Assembly: GCF_018139145.2 (NCBI RefSeq)
Contig: NC_059471.1
Coordinates: forward strand, 210,571,494-210,635,493
Direction: 5' to 3'
Source: Gymnogyps californianus
Lineage: Eukaryota; Chordata; Aves; Accipitriformes; Cathartidae
DNA: 64,000 bases
Of this stretch, positions 36,101 through 50,292 are shown one piece after another. Position numbers and translations under genes: made by a program. The first letter of the stretch is position 1. The number at the start of each line of letters is the position of its first letter. The notes below the pieces were generated by a model. That model was given only the letters and a program-made list of their open reading frames with translations, was not told where the DNA came from and did not search any database.

Positions 36101-39100
36101 TCACCAAACTTTTTAGCTGAAGGTTAACTGTCTCAAGGGTGACACAACTTTCTCAGGTCACAAATAAATTTAAATGATGATATGAAACTGTCTGGCATGT
36201 TTCCAACAGCAAGGATAGAAGAGAAATGAGAGAGACACGTTCAATACCCAGAGCTTCCGCTGGGAGGAAAATCTGCTAGACGTGATCAATTAATTCGTTG
36301 TAATAAAGAGCACTGTAACCTGCTATCGATCATTTTTGTCCTGTGCTTTGTATCAGATGGATTTCTAATATATGCACATGTAAGGGGACTGGAAGGAATA
36401 TTACTCAGCGAGTCTTTCAATTGGCTTTTTTAACTACAAATCACGCGATTATTTTGTTAACAAGTCGGGGACGTGTTAAAGATCTGATGACATTTCATTT
36501 ATGACTGTTGTCTAGGTAGAGCCTCCAAGGTGCACTAAATACAAACAAATAAAAAAAGCAGTCACTTTTAACTAGTGTGTGAGCACGTACACACCTGCAT
36601 GTGCATTTTCATACGCACACACAAGAACTCACACAAGGATAATTCTGTCATCATTTAACCCGCAGGCTCCTCTCTCCTTGGCTGATAAAATTTGGTACAG
36701 CTCCACTGTCTGCAGCAGAGCTACACTGATTTACACCCACAGAGACTCAAGCTTCTTGTTTATCTTTTAACAGAAAGACAAAAGGTCATTAAAGGTAACA
36801 CATAGGTCTCAGGTGAAATCTGGTGTATCTCACTGCTGCTTCATGAGACCCTCCGATCATGCAGCCAGAACTGCAACTTTTTGTCTCTGCTTTCAAACCC
36901 TTCCAGCAATGACAGCTAATTAGGTGCCGCAGAATTAACTTTCATCTTCCACCTGTGTGCCGGTGGTGACTAATTGCATTCACAGAATGAATCAGAAAGC
37001 AATTCCAAGCACGCCAGTAAATCCCACCATGGACCAGCGTGAGGAGACTCTATAAGGAGCCAGACAGGATGGGATTGACCTCGCCAGGACATGGGTAGCA
37101 AGGACGACAGAGCAGGAGCTTGATGTCTTTCCCTATCTTGGAATAAACAAAATGCTCTGAGAAATTGCTCCTTTCACAACGCAACATCTCACTGCAGTTG
37201 GGGCATGGGGCCCAAACGCCGCTTCCTTCCAGGGTCCCATCATGGTTCCTCAGGGTCTATGGCATGGGCATGTCAAAGCAATGCCCACAGTGCTCCAGAA
37301 GAGGGTTGTAGCTAACTTCTGCCTTCTCTGCTTGCTAACACCCACTGAAACCCATGGCAAAGTCCATGGCTGGATTTTCTCCCAGGATCCGACAAACCCA
37401 TTTCCCTTATCCCCTCTCTCCCTAAATGCTTTTATGTTGTGTTACATATCACTGAAGTGCTGGTGCTCTGGGAGGAATATTAACATTAAATATAAATACA
37501 GGCATTACAACCAAAGCCATCTGTTCCTTTCTGTCGATTACAAATCTATTCTCCTCACCTGCGCTACTCCAGCTTTGTGCTTTCTCCTGCAGCCTCTGTC
37601 TCTGTGGCACCCCAACAAATATGCACACACACAAATTTGACTCCAATTACCTCTACACAGGGATTCAGATCAGCCTGACAAGGGATTGCCAATAGCAAGG
37701 AAACAAGTATCTGAGCTCCTAAGGTCTGTAGAGCTGGATAGAAAATATCCTGATGGACACTGAGAGGGAAACACATCACAGGGGCAATGCAACTGCCCAT
37801 TCATAGCACCCTGAGTGCTTCAGTGTGTGCTTCACCTCAGCTACATGGAGACGAATCTGTGACTCTGGTAAGATAAAAATCACTCTTCAAGTGAAGCACA
37901 TGCTGCTCTGAATTCAGACGGTTGCCAGCAGACCACCTTAACCTGGCCTGAGACAAGTGCCGGTCTTTAGAGAGCTGAAAGGGATACAGGTGCCCCAGAA
38001 ATACAGGAGGGCAGAAATATAACTCAGGACAAGGCAGAAAGGCATTCAGACCTGTGTGGTAAATCAGGAGCAACCAAAGGCTCTTCCCTTTCCTTTAAGG
38101 ACTGTGACCTAAAGCTCCAGCTAAAACAGCTGCAGTAATACTTCCCCACGAATTCCACATAATCGTTTTTCCCCCTTTCATTATTTCTATTTCCTATTTC
38201 TATGCAAAACTCCCACGGGAAAAGGCCACAAAAGATTTGGACAGAGATAGTCTTCAGCAAGCGGAGCAGAAAAAACAATTTACAACCATTTTCCTGGGGC
38301 AGTGACAACCCTCTTCCCTCCCTCTTGACATTGGAGATGCCGATGAGAATTTTCCTAGCCTTGTGGCCTTGCCAAGCCAGACCAGCCTCATCCCTCCAGC
38401 AAAGAGCAGATGCCAAACTCCCCATCTTGTCCCTGTCCCCTTGGCCACCCCTCAGGATCGCTGCTCACGCCTGCGTGGGGCGGCCAAGCTGCTCAGATCT
38501 GCCCCGGGCAGTAACAATAGCTCAGGAAAGCTGTTTGCTCCCTCAGTTCCTCTTCAGGTAGCATGGAACAACGGAGCCAAAACCCAGCAAACAAAAGTTC
38601 AATCAGTCAAGGCCTGAAATAGAAACAAGACTGCGCTGTCTGTCACAACAGAGCGCAGAAAGAGTTGCACAGGCTTGATTGCATGCAGAGCTAAAAGAGG
38701 CGTAATATTTGTTCCTGGGGCTGCAGAATTTGCATATGATTCCCTCTGAGTTTATCAGGCGTTTTCCCCGCGTAAGGAAGTAAATAAGCATTATTAATTC
38801 TGAGCCAAAAGCAGAAGAATCTTGTTGATAAACAGGAATTTACAGAACTGAAGGCTCAGGCTCGCCGCGCCGCTCCACTGTCACCAGCGACAGATAGTCA
38901 GGCTCCGTGTCTTTGTCACGCAGCTGGGGAAGGAGTTGCAGCTAACGCCCTAACACTAAAATGTACGGGAGTCAACCCAAAAAAGCACCAAAGGCAAAAT
39001 TCAAAGCAAGTCTGAAATTATAAGAACAGAGCAAACCTACGCCTCTCCCGAAAACTGGAGCATCACCTGAGGCACGGGTACGAGGAAAGACCGCAGTACA

Positions 39101-42100
39101 TGCTTAAGTCAGTCTCTGTTAAGCAAAAGTTTTCTGAGCATGCTGGAAGTTCAGCATACAAGCTCTTGACCAGCTCACGACACACACATTGACATTCACC
39201 TAGCTTGCTGCAAATTCGTGTCCGAAGCAGGATCTGTCTGCAGGGGTTCGTGTTCCCACTCTAACTGGAAAATGTGAAATTCTGAGGTAGTGGTGGCACC
39301 CATTGAAATGGGTGACAACAGCCCTGATGTCAATACCTGCTCTGTACTGCTCTTCTCAGCTTCTAGATCTGAGATCTGAAATAAGAGTCTGAAAAATCTT
39401 ATAATTCAGTGTTTAGCTTACATCTGCTTCCTTATGACACAGAATATCGAAGCACATCTTGGGCTATCTGGTGTCTTTAGCCTCATAGCACCTTTCTATG
39501 GAAAACGAGTGTTGTTATCCCCAATTTAATTCTGAGTTCAGACCCAGGGTATTTAGGCCCATATTTGCAAAAGGTACTTAAGAGCCTTGCTCTACCCAGG
39601 CACCTATTACTACAGCAGCTGGGCTCTTGACTAGCTTAGAGTCATGCCCCAAGTGCTATGACAAGGTGGCACACAAGAAAATTGAATGCAGGTCTCCTGA
39701 GGGTCTAAAGACTGGATCAATCTCCTCCTTAAGAGCATCCTAAATCTGAAGTGGGGACTGGTGGAAGCAAGGTGCTTTCACCATGGGAGGAAATCTCCTT
39801 GCAGCAGCTCCCACCATGGCAATCCCAACCAGCACCTCAGCAGAGCTCCAAAAAGCAGCAAAATAGGAACATTTGGCCCCATTTTTGTCATTCTGCAAAG
39901 CTTTCCTGATAATCCATCTGTTTTCTTGCCAAGGAAAGCTCATCACATAAAATCAGGAGCATGGGCTTCTCCAGCCAATTAGGCAGATAGATAGCACTGC
40001 TAAACATGCTTTTATTGAGCAAACAGGCTTCTCCCTTTGAAGGCAGCGGGTGCCATTCAAAGGCACTTGGCGTGCGGGCCATTATGCCAGGCCACCAACA
40101 CCATCCATCTTATGTCAGCCAGCGTGATGGAGCCAGCACAAGGTTAATGTAGTCTAGATGTAAAAAAAAAAAATCATAAAAATAATACACTGAAAGGCAA
40201 TATGCATATAAAGCAGCTGATTTCCAAATAGTGTTAACTCTATATTTCTCAGGCTAAGGTTGGCATGGGTTTCCACAGCATCTTCCCATCACTGACCACA
40301 GTGTACTTTGCAAGAATTGAAGTTTTAAGCAAGATTCAACATTTAAGGAGGGACAAGTGGAAATTAAGGGCTGTCATATGGGCATGACATGTTTGTACCT
40401 TGCAGTGGGCAACCAAATGCATTCATAATTGGCTCTGAAAATCAGAATTAAGCACAGGCATAGCATGATTATGTTTCCATTTTTCTCCGCAAACTGTACC
40501 TATTTCAACAGTATATCAAATCTGCCTCAAGTTTGGAGTCTGGAAGTTTGCTGTCCTCATTTGAATGAGTCTAAATGTCTCCCTTCACTGTCCAAGGAGA
40601 GAGGTAGGGCCTCCAGAGGATGGTACATGTCATCTCAGAGGAGTCTCTGCCACCTGAGGGTCTTTAAGATGAAACCACTCAGGATGTCAAAGTCATTCAC
40701 CCTGAAGGCTGGAAGGAGGCAGGGGAGGAGGGAGGATTGTTTGAGTTGTGGAGTTTTCTCAGTTGAAAAGCAAAGGATATTTCATTCTGAAATATCAACT
40801 CAACAGGAGATGGCTTGCTTTCCAGCTAAAAGCATGCTTGTCAAAATGCATTAGAAAACATTCTTTTTAATGTGGAAGACTTCAAATCCCATCCACCAGA
40901 ACATTCTCTTCTAAGAAAAAAAAAACCACAAAACCAACCCAGTGGACATTTTTCTCTCATTTCACTCATTTAAAATACTGCAGACTTAAAAATTTGTCAG
41001 GACTCAGAATACAGCTACAGCACAACCTGTATGGCAGTTCCACGTGAGCTGGAGAGAACCCAGCCAAAGCTTTATTGTGTCAGACAGAGACACCATCAGT
41101 ACTAATTCGTCGTAACACCCAATGCAGAGATAACCGCAGTCAACATGCCTTAAGAGTCTCCTGCAGCACTCAGGGAGACTCCAGGGATGGAGCAGCCCTG
41201 CCAAGTCAGCCAAAGCTGCTCCATGCCTTTCCAACCTGCTACCTTCCACGTGCCTTTCTCTGTGCAACGTCCTGTCCTATTTATTCACAATTTGTCACAC
41301 ACCAGACAACTGTCTGTCTAATGCCATAGTTCAGTGTTCACAATGGAACGTCGTAATTAGTCTGCTCATCTCGACTACAGCAAATCAACATACAACTGTG
41401 CACTGCTGGGCACAGAGATAGAGAAATAATTATGAATCCTCCGCCACTGGCTGAGTATTTCGCACACATACGTGCAGACACAGAACCGAACGCAGCAAAT
41501 TTCAATTACAGCCTTTCTACCTGCCTGACGCCTCAGGCAGGACTGGAAAATCCAACACAAGAGATGACAAAGTCAGCGAAGCTCCTGGGGGTTTCCTGCA
41601 GAAAAAAATAACTTTACGTCCATGGGATTCACAAAGAGAAGGAATAAAGTGCTAAATCAAATCCTCCATTAGCAATCCCAGACTCCCTAATTCACTGTTG
41701 CCTCCGTGTTGGTCTCTTATGAAGATCTGTGACCATTTGAAGCTGTTTTGCTTTTGTAGGCTTTCACCTCCAGCCTCTACGAAAGTTTTCCAACACCACA
41801 ATTTAAAGGCTGAGACATTTTTTTAAAAATACATAAGCATAGGCAGAGACTAAAAGTCACGTGCCAGCAGATTCTCAATCTCTTCCCTTTCCAAAAGAGT
41901 AATTCCCTCTTCTGTGTTGTTCTTTTGTATGAGAGATGCTCGAGTGAAGCAAACTGCTACAGCCAAGTTTCATATCCCAGGAAAACTGTTGTCTCTGACG
42001 GAAAACCCTGACTAGCTTTGAACCACAGCTGCTCTGTCAGGAGCCATTACGATGAAGGATTACCAGCACAGGCCATCTGCCCGAGCTTGGGCGTTTGCTT

Positions 42101-45100
42101 TGCTTTTTTTTTTTTTACTGTGTGATGCTGCAGTAAATCACGGCAAAATTAAACCCAGGAGTGACCGATCCCTTTGCGGCTGAGCTGCCCCCGAAGCACC
42201 ACTATCCCCACTCTGCCAGACAGGGAGATTAAAATAAAAAACCAACCTGACCTGCTGATTTATGAACGATGATTCAGCGCAATGTGAACTGCATGGCCGA
42301 CGTGTCCTCGTTAAAAAACATAAACAGTGTCAAACAGAAAGGAGGGCTAAATCAATAGCCGTGATTTGGGCCACATTAATTCCAAATACCTTTCGCTGTG
42401 CAAATACATTACAGTGATTGACGGAGACAGCTTCAAAGAAGTAAGTGCCTCTGCGTTATTACGCAGCAAAATGTTAGGTGCTTGGGAGTCATCCTGGGCA
42501 GACAGATGATGGCATTAGTGATTTAATTGACCCTTATGGATAAAAATGCATATGAGGAATGGCAGGGCCATCAGCAAGCAGCGGCGCATGCAGAAGTCAG
42601 GCCAGCGGAGAGCAGAGGAGGAGCTAAGATGGTTTTTTTCCCACGCTGGCAGAGCAACAAGGCTGTTTGCTTGGTGTGAAAGCCGTGGCCAGGAAGCAGA
42701 GTCACTGGGGGATGCAGATGGGTTCAGGCATGGTAAGGCATGAGCATTCCCTGGGAACAGCCTGGTGCTGTCTATGACAAGGGCCACATCCTCCTCGTGG
42801 AGACCACGGGGCTATGTGATAGCAATGGTGGGTGATGGATGCCCTGTAGAGTGGAGGGAGAAGGTGTAATCCCAGGATTATCTTTGGGTTTAAAGCAGGG
42901 AAGTGCTTTGCAGAAGGTACCTGGTGAAGAGGCATATCCTGACAGTGCACAACATGGAGGTGCAACCAAAACCACTCCTCTCGTGGGTTTGGGAGGTGCC
43001 TCACCAAACCTTACCATTGCAACGGAGTGGGAGATGTCCTTGTCCCACTCACAGAAAGGACAGAGAAAATGTTCTTCATTCCCTGAGGGTGGTGACAAGT
43101 CCACGCTGGAGGATAACGGTGCACATCCTGACCCCTCTTCTTCTCCCCCATTCGCCACGGCTGTGCAATGAGACCTGGCACGCCGCGGACAGGCAGCCAG
43201 TTCCTGTCCTCATAATCCCCTGGCCACAAGCAACTCATAAGTGCCAGTGGCTTGGTTCTGCCCACAGCCCCTCGGCTGCCAGGAGCCATGCATCCGCATG
43301 CTGGCTCCCAGTGTAAGCGATCCCAAATGGAGAAACACTCTGAAGAGCCAGGACCTAAATTTTGTAGACAGAAGTGGGTGTAACTGGACCATTAATTGCC
43401 ATTCCCGCATCCTGCACAGAGAACAAGCCTCTATATTTTGAAATAGTAATAATATAGCTGACTAACAGCTGTTTGTACAAGGCCATTGCACTTACACACT
43501 CAGCATGGTTTTTAAGGAAGGAAAAATGGTGTGAATGATGCTACCGTGTGCATAATCAAGTTCTAACTAATTTTTTCTTCTCTGACCACATGCTACCCAA
43601 TCTTAAGCTATATCATGTTAGATGATGGTAGACAGAAGTAGAAAGCAGCTTTTTGGTGTCTTTCTTTGCCCATGGGAAACTCATCGCCGAGCAAGGTCCC
43701 ACCTTCGGGTTAGTAGTGAGAAACCCACAGCTTGCAAGGCACAGCCAACCACTCAGCTGATTTAGGATATTTCCACTCACAGATGCTTCACCCACGTGGG
43801 TCCTGGGCGGTAACAGAGCTCCCACAGGGGTAAACCATCTGAAGACACCCTGTGTAGTGCAGAATGTGAATTAGCAGCTGAACACTTAAATCTCTGCTGC
43901 CATTTGGCAACAAGCAGAGAGCAACGTGCTTGGCAAAACCAGACATAACTGATATTGTGGGCTGTGCTTCGGTGTAGGGGGTAGGATGGTTGGAAGGCTT
44001 GGAGGCAGACACACATGGGGCTGGGGAAGGCGAACCATGAGGCTGTACGCAGAGCTGAAAGGGAAGAAGTTGCCCACAGAGCTGTATTTGGGGGTCACAA
44101 AGAGGATTGTAGGGCTATACAGGCTCTCTAGCAGAAGGGTGCTCGCGCATTTGCTCACACAGTTGGGGTGTTTGCCATGTAATTACTTGTGTCTGGAGCT
44201 CATGGATTTAATACAGCTCTAACTGGGTGGCTTGGAGAGGAAAATTTTTTATGTAATCGGGTAATCATAAAAGTACAAAGGTTTTCTAGTACTTGCATGC
44301 AAGCAAAGTTCGTCCTTTTACTTAGAAGGATCTCAGATATAATTCTTCCTGTTACAAATGGTCTCATTATTCAATATTGCAGTTCACATAACCATAATCC
44401 TTTCATCCCAAGAAAAAAAAGGTGCTCTTTTATAAGCACGTTCAGTCACAGCCTCCCCGTGAAGTCCTGATGAACCAGAGTGAATTCATGGAAATAAATG
44501 TGAGCCCAAACAGCTAAAAAATTTTTTTTATGAGCAGAAATTCAGGCAGGAAAGAGAGGGAGGCGCAGACTTATTGTCATATCAAACCCTACTAAAAGTC
44601 AGGGAATGCATAGTAGTTCTCAACCACTGGAGCTCAGGTTGGGGGGTAGATGCAGGAAGATTAGGCCGAGGAGTCTGTGCCCCTGTTTTAGAGAGAGAAT
44701 CAAATTTCCAGCAATTAAACAATTTAATTTTCCAAAGCAAAGACAGAGATAGGTCTAAATTAAGGTTATGATATATAAGGAAAATGTTAAAGACGGCAGC
44801 TTTGGTGGTCTCTTCTTTAGGTGAATAATGTAATTTCCTTAGCAGAAGGCCATAAGTTTCTAAAGAAAACTCTCCTGGTTTAGACCATGCTTTCGTGAAT
44901 AACTCATGCATGTGAGAGAGAAAAGACTTGTCTTAGAAAGGATTAACTCCTCAGGCCAAACAAGCTTTAACACATGACTAAGGATCCTCTGAAGGTTTAT
45001 GCAGCCAGGAAAGGGGAAATAAAAAAAAACAACTGGCTTTTGCAGGCCAAAAGGCACCATGGCTGAATTAGGTCTGCCTAATGCTTGGTTAAGATCTGTA

Positions 45101-48100
45101 GCCTCAGGCAATCATTTTCTATTAAATAGATTATATTCAGCACAAACACAGCACATTTGTAAGCTTAATGCTAAGAGGCAACACATGAAAAGGCAGAAAA
45201 TAAATCATTCTGGGAATAGGAGCAGGGGGAGAACTACAGAAAACATAATCGTTTTTAAACTTAGGAGAGGAGGTGCTTAGTATTTACCAGAGACAATGAT
45301 TACCCCTCAAAGAACATCTTCTTACTCCATAAATACATCCAGGATACACAGACCCTCTCCTGTCCTCCTACCAAAACAGGGATACAGTGATGGCAGGGCT
45401 CAGGAAGATGCTCTCCCAGGGCCCAGGAGCCCCCCAGGGCTCCTGCTGCTGCCGCCGAGATGCTCCAGACCACAGCAGGGCAAGTTTCTTATCCAGGAGG
45501 ACCTCATCTGGCCTTACACCACGGCAGAAGCTCTGGCTCAGAAAGGTCAGTATGTATGGATGGGAACTGGCTGGGAGCTTCTGGCTGAAAAATTGCTGTT
45601 TGGAAAAGCATCAGTTTGTGAGATATTTTGTGGGAAGTGACCACATTTTTGTAAACTTTTCAAATGGAACCATTTTAGAAAATCTGTATTGTCCACATGT
45701 CCTCGTCAATCATTTTATGTATAGAATATCCACTTTTTCACTCAAATGGTACAGAATACTTTAACCTCCAAGTAGACAAACTCTTCACATCTAATGTTGT
45801 CTTTTCCAGATTTCTTTTTCACTTTTTAGTTAAAAAATGAAGCTTGACTTCCATAATGAACTGGAGCACGCTTCTTCCGAGCTTCCAGTGCTTTTGCTGA
45901 GCAGGGAAACAGCTGGTTCCAGAGAAGTTCAGCTTTTATCTGACTCAGAAAAGGGCCACCATCCAAATCCACTAAGTCAGTAACTATCTTTCAACCAATT
46001 TCAAGCAGGCCAACCAAAAAAAAAAAAGTCTTGCTCAGGACCAAACCATACAATACTCCAAACTCTCTTCACTTCCACGGTGTAAGAAAGCTCCACCCTT
46101 TAAAGGATGAAACTCTGAAAGGGCGCCTGGGATTTGATCCACTGGTCCTCCTGCCAGTGGAAATTTGGCATTCCCATCAATTAGTAAGAAAAAAATGTAT
46201 TATCTCTCAACAGAAAAACATTGTTTGATAAAACGTGTGTTATTTGTTTCTTAAGTGGCTGGAAGAGTCCTCTGCTTTGCTGGAGAAGCAGCTCATGCTT
46301 TGCTCTTCTCTGTCTGACTGCATCTGTCATATTTCTGGAGTTCTAAGTAAGCCAACGTGAGCAGAGCAAAGCTGACAGCAGTACCCCTGCTCTGTGAAAC
46401 TATAAATCTAGTGTGGACAAAGAAATCAAATGAGAGAAGGAAAAATCTCTTTTAAAAGGAAAGTTCTCCACACAGAAAAAAATATTTTAAATGTAGATCT
46501 GAAGAGGACAAATCGCCCAGCCCAGATTTCAGCTGGGCTTTCAACAGAGGTGGAGCCACAAAGAAAAGCAGAGCGGATTGCCCTGAAAGGTGGCAGTTGT
46601 TGTCTGCTGATGGGGAAATCGGTAATTAATAGCCGCCTGTATCTGTCACTTTGGTGCTCTGTATCCCAGCAACCCAGAGCTGAGATGAAGGTTACGGCAT
46701 CGCACCATCGGAGGGGCTCGTACCTACCGTGCCCACTCACACACCGCGAGGATGTCATTCCTTACAAGCCCCTCAGCTGGCATATATTGCTATTAATGTC
46801 AACAGGAGTTGATGTGAACATATGGGGACCAAGATGTAGCTGCAACGATCATCAGCTGTAAAGTGACAAGTATGGGGAAGGTTGTCCAAACATTTATAGC
46901 AACCCCCCAGCACTAGCATCCACAGGGAACCGTCTTCAGGTGCAAAAGGGAAAGGGCTGGATCACCCGTAACTCTGTGCGATGCTGAGCGTGTCCTGCAC
47001 CCACCAAGAAACCAGAAGTCCTGCCACGCCACAGCCTCCTTTCCTTCCCAGTCTACAGCAACCTCCTTCCCACTGAAACATGGAGCAAAGACTTTGTGTA
47101 TATGGCATTAGTAAGGGACAAGAGGAATATAAGCCCCAAGAGATTATCATTACGGTGTCTGGGACAGGGGTGTCCACACCCCTGGAGAGCAAGAGAAAAG
47201 GGACCAGTGGGACCCATTTCTCCCCACCTCACCCCACAAGAAGAAATCCCTCTGGGGCAGGAACTAGCTCCAAGGGGAATCACACAACTGGGGCAAGAGG
47301 GGTGAAGAGGAGGAGAGAAACTCCATCCCCATTCACTGTTCCTGAAATGCCCTGGTGAAAAGGTTTAATAGCAACATGATCTTCATTGATTTCACAGTAT
47401 TTTTATGCTATCCAAATTATAAAAGTCTTCAGGTCTATCATGCAACCTTACTCCTTTGTCTAGCTGGGAATACACAGCATGACTACACATATAAGGACAG
47501 ACTGAAGACAAGGTTTATTATAGCTTGAAACTGCTCATATATCCTCATAATTTTAATGTATTTTAGTTTTAGAGCATCTTATGACACTGTTGCAAAGCCA
47601 GCTGTAAAAAGAGCAGCTCTGTGTTTTCATCGTGAAGAAGCTACGACACAGCTACAGAAATGAGAGCACGGGTTGTAAGTGAGAGATGGAGGGAAGGGAG
47701 GACACAGAGCAGTTCAAGAAACGCCTGAATTCAGTGGAAAAACTTCCCCTGCCTTCAGCACACTTTGAATCCACCCTCCTTCAGTATAAGTTGAGGGTGA
47801 TTTGCATTTCAGACTTTTTTTAAATAAAAACCCAAAAATATTTGCTTGAGAGCTCAAAACTGTCCTGAAGTTCAGCTGAGGACAGAAGCTTTCACATTTC
47901 TTATCGACTTCAAGGACAACTTCAATGCTTTTCAGGATTGCCACACTGCAATTTGCAAATATCTATAAATTTCCAGGCTCCTAGTCCAACTTGGCTTCAC
48001 TTGTGGTTTCTTATCAGTTTCCTGTTAGTAGTAAGAGTTTCCTTCCTTGGATTTCCCTAATGTGATTTTTTTTAAACTCCGAAGTATGATTCAATAAGCA

Positions 48101-50218
48101 AATGATAATTCTGTTCCTTTAGCTTGACTGTAATAAAGTCTTGTAAAAGCTAAAGGGAGAGAAAATGGTAAATTCAATACAATTCCCAACTTGTAGCATG
48201 TCAGACTTGAGATCTTATTTAGACTGGTGAAAGTGTTCTCTAAAACAAGAGTCAATTGTTCACTGAAATCAAGGGTATCTATATATAGCACATTTGTACA
48301 TTAAAAAAAGTAAATGCTCTGTAAATGTAATGCTCTAAGAAAGCAAGGGAGCTTCCAATGTATTTCATAGCTTGAGTATAAACATAAAGGTTTCACCTCA
48401 CATCTAGAAACCGCTTTTCATTTAAATCTTTGGTATTATCACCAAGTTATCCTTCAACAGAACAGAATCTGTTTGCCAATATTTGTCTTTCTCTATCTTT
48501 GTTGCCTATGTTCTTGTTCTTTAAAGAAATTACTTGCTCTATTTTGATAGCTTCTATCTACAGTAACAGTCTGTAAAATGACCCCTAATGCATTTACGTC
48601 CAACTTCACAAAACTAAATTTCTGCTCCAAAGAGCAAGCAGTGAAAACTGTTAAATCACAAAGATTTCTACAACTGTCTTGATTAAAAGAAATTTCTTTG
48701 GTCCAAAGTCACCCTGCTACATCTTTACTGAAGCTACAACTTGTCACAGTGCTTTTTTCCTAGAACATGCATTCTTCAAAGGAAGCTACTGAGTCAAACT
48801 CAGTATCAAAATGCAATTTCATTTGCACCACTGAAGTCAATGGAGTTTCCTTACAGTTTGATCCAATGGCACATTTCAAAGAGAAGAGGGGAAAAAAAAA
48901 ACCCATATACTTATGAATAGCAGAAATCTTCCCCAGCTTCCTTCAGGACTGATTTTCAAGGTTAATTGGTCTTTTATGTACAGATGACTTGCAGGAGCTG
49001 GCTCTTTATCTCTGTAAAGTTCAGTTCATAAAATCATTTCTAAACCCGACTGTGCTATAGCAGGGGAGGAAGCAGAAGGCTAGTAGAGAAAGGAGATGAA
49101 TGGAAGGATTATAAGGAGAAGGAAGAAATAAGAACTAAGATGGACACAGAAGGCAAGGTCATCGCTGCCAAAGAGGAGGTAGAGGGTTGTTTTAACTGTA
49201 AGGAATACATTAGAAAGAAATATATTAGCTATGATGTTATACATTCATAGAGTAAACTAGACACAGGCAGATAATATTGCAGCATGGTTATATGAAGTCA
49301 ACAGAACAGACCACATTCATGGTTGGCCTCATCTTACAATACTGACATCTACATTGAGCTGTTTTTCCTCCAACAGGATTTTTTTTTTTTTTTCAGCTTT
49401 TCTCACTGTTTCTGGGCAGTGGACAAAGGCAGCAGGTAGAACAGTCTCTTCGGCTGCAAAACACAACATCCTCACAGGAACTAGGATGCATTTTCTTGAT
49501 GAATTTAATGATCCTGAAACCAAAACACCATCTATAATTGGCCCTTCATCTCCACTATTGTGAAAGGCAGACTCATTAAAGTCTTTCTGGCTTCAGACAC
49601 TGGCGGGAGCTGTATGTCGGGAGGGGACAAAGCTTTCAGCCCCCAAGCAGCCTTAGCAACACAAGGTGCTATCAGAGCTGGACCTAAATGGATGCACCCT
49701 TCATGCCAGCCATGACAGGCTCCCGGCGCCCTGGATCCACCACGGCACATACAGCTGCAACATATGCATAAGGCAACGTGAAAAATAGTTAAAAGCTGTG
49801 TCAAGATTGTTTCAGTAATTGTCTTTCTTACCTGCATTTGCAAGGGTTTTTAAAAGGTGGCAGTTCCATCAGCAGTGTCCCTTAGGACACTTGTATTTCA
49901 TTTAGAAAGTCTAAATCCACCCCAGCTTCCCAGGAAAATATTTTTATGCCACACCTTTGCTGCCCAGGGAAAAGAAGAGCCTTGGAAAGCCTCCATCGCT
50001 GCCACCACAGGATGTAGAGATGGACCCAGGAGTCCAGGAACCAGTCCCGGTCACCCCGGTCATCTCAAATCAGTCACCCTGTTAGAAGTGAGAAGTCCTC
50101 ATCTCATGCTGTTGGTATTTCAGGCAGATCAGCTTCAACTCAGTGCTCAGGGGGCCATAAACAGCAGAATAAAACTGATGTCACATTTTCCCTCTCCATT
50201 ACAACCACTTACAATCTA
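33191..50218. other. Intronic sequence with candidate non-coding elements but no gene
   Basis: No exon or RNA gene was recognised. It holds a faint MIR-like stretch at 39478-39705, a short hairpin at 45424-45445, homopolymer runs near 40162, 42107 and 46018, and three CpG-retaining blocks described under findings (36.28-36.50, 38.69-38.81 and 42.23-42.50 kb). Confidence 0.55.
39478..39705 (-). repeat. Possible MIR-like or other ancient amniote repeat
   Basis: GTTGTTATCCCCAATTT followed about 150 bases later by TAGAGTCATGCCCCAAG..., GGTGGCACAC and AATTGAATGCAGGTCTCCTG parallels the reverse MIR consensus (TTATCCCCATTTTACAGATG ... TTGCCCAAGGTCACAC ... GAACCCAGGTCT). A middle part with TATTTAGGCCC and AGGCACCTATT looks like a different, inserted old repeat. 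The match is weak and uninterrupted alignment is not possible by eye. Confidence 0.4.
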
Positions 50219-50292
50219 TTTGAATTTGAATTGAATTTTTGAATTTAATTTGAATTGAGTTTGAATTAAATTTGAATTTGAATTGAATTTTT
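50219..50292. repeat. TTGAATT-type low-complexity repeat
   Basis: TTGAATT and TTGAATTTGAATT-like units recur about ten times over 74 bases with small variations in T and A run length. It looks like an imperfect, slippage-derived simple repeat. Confidence 0.88.
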
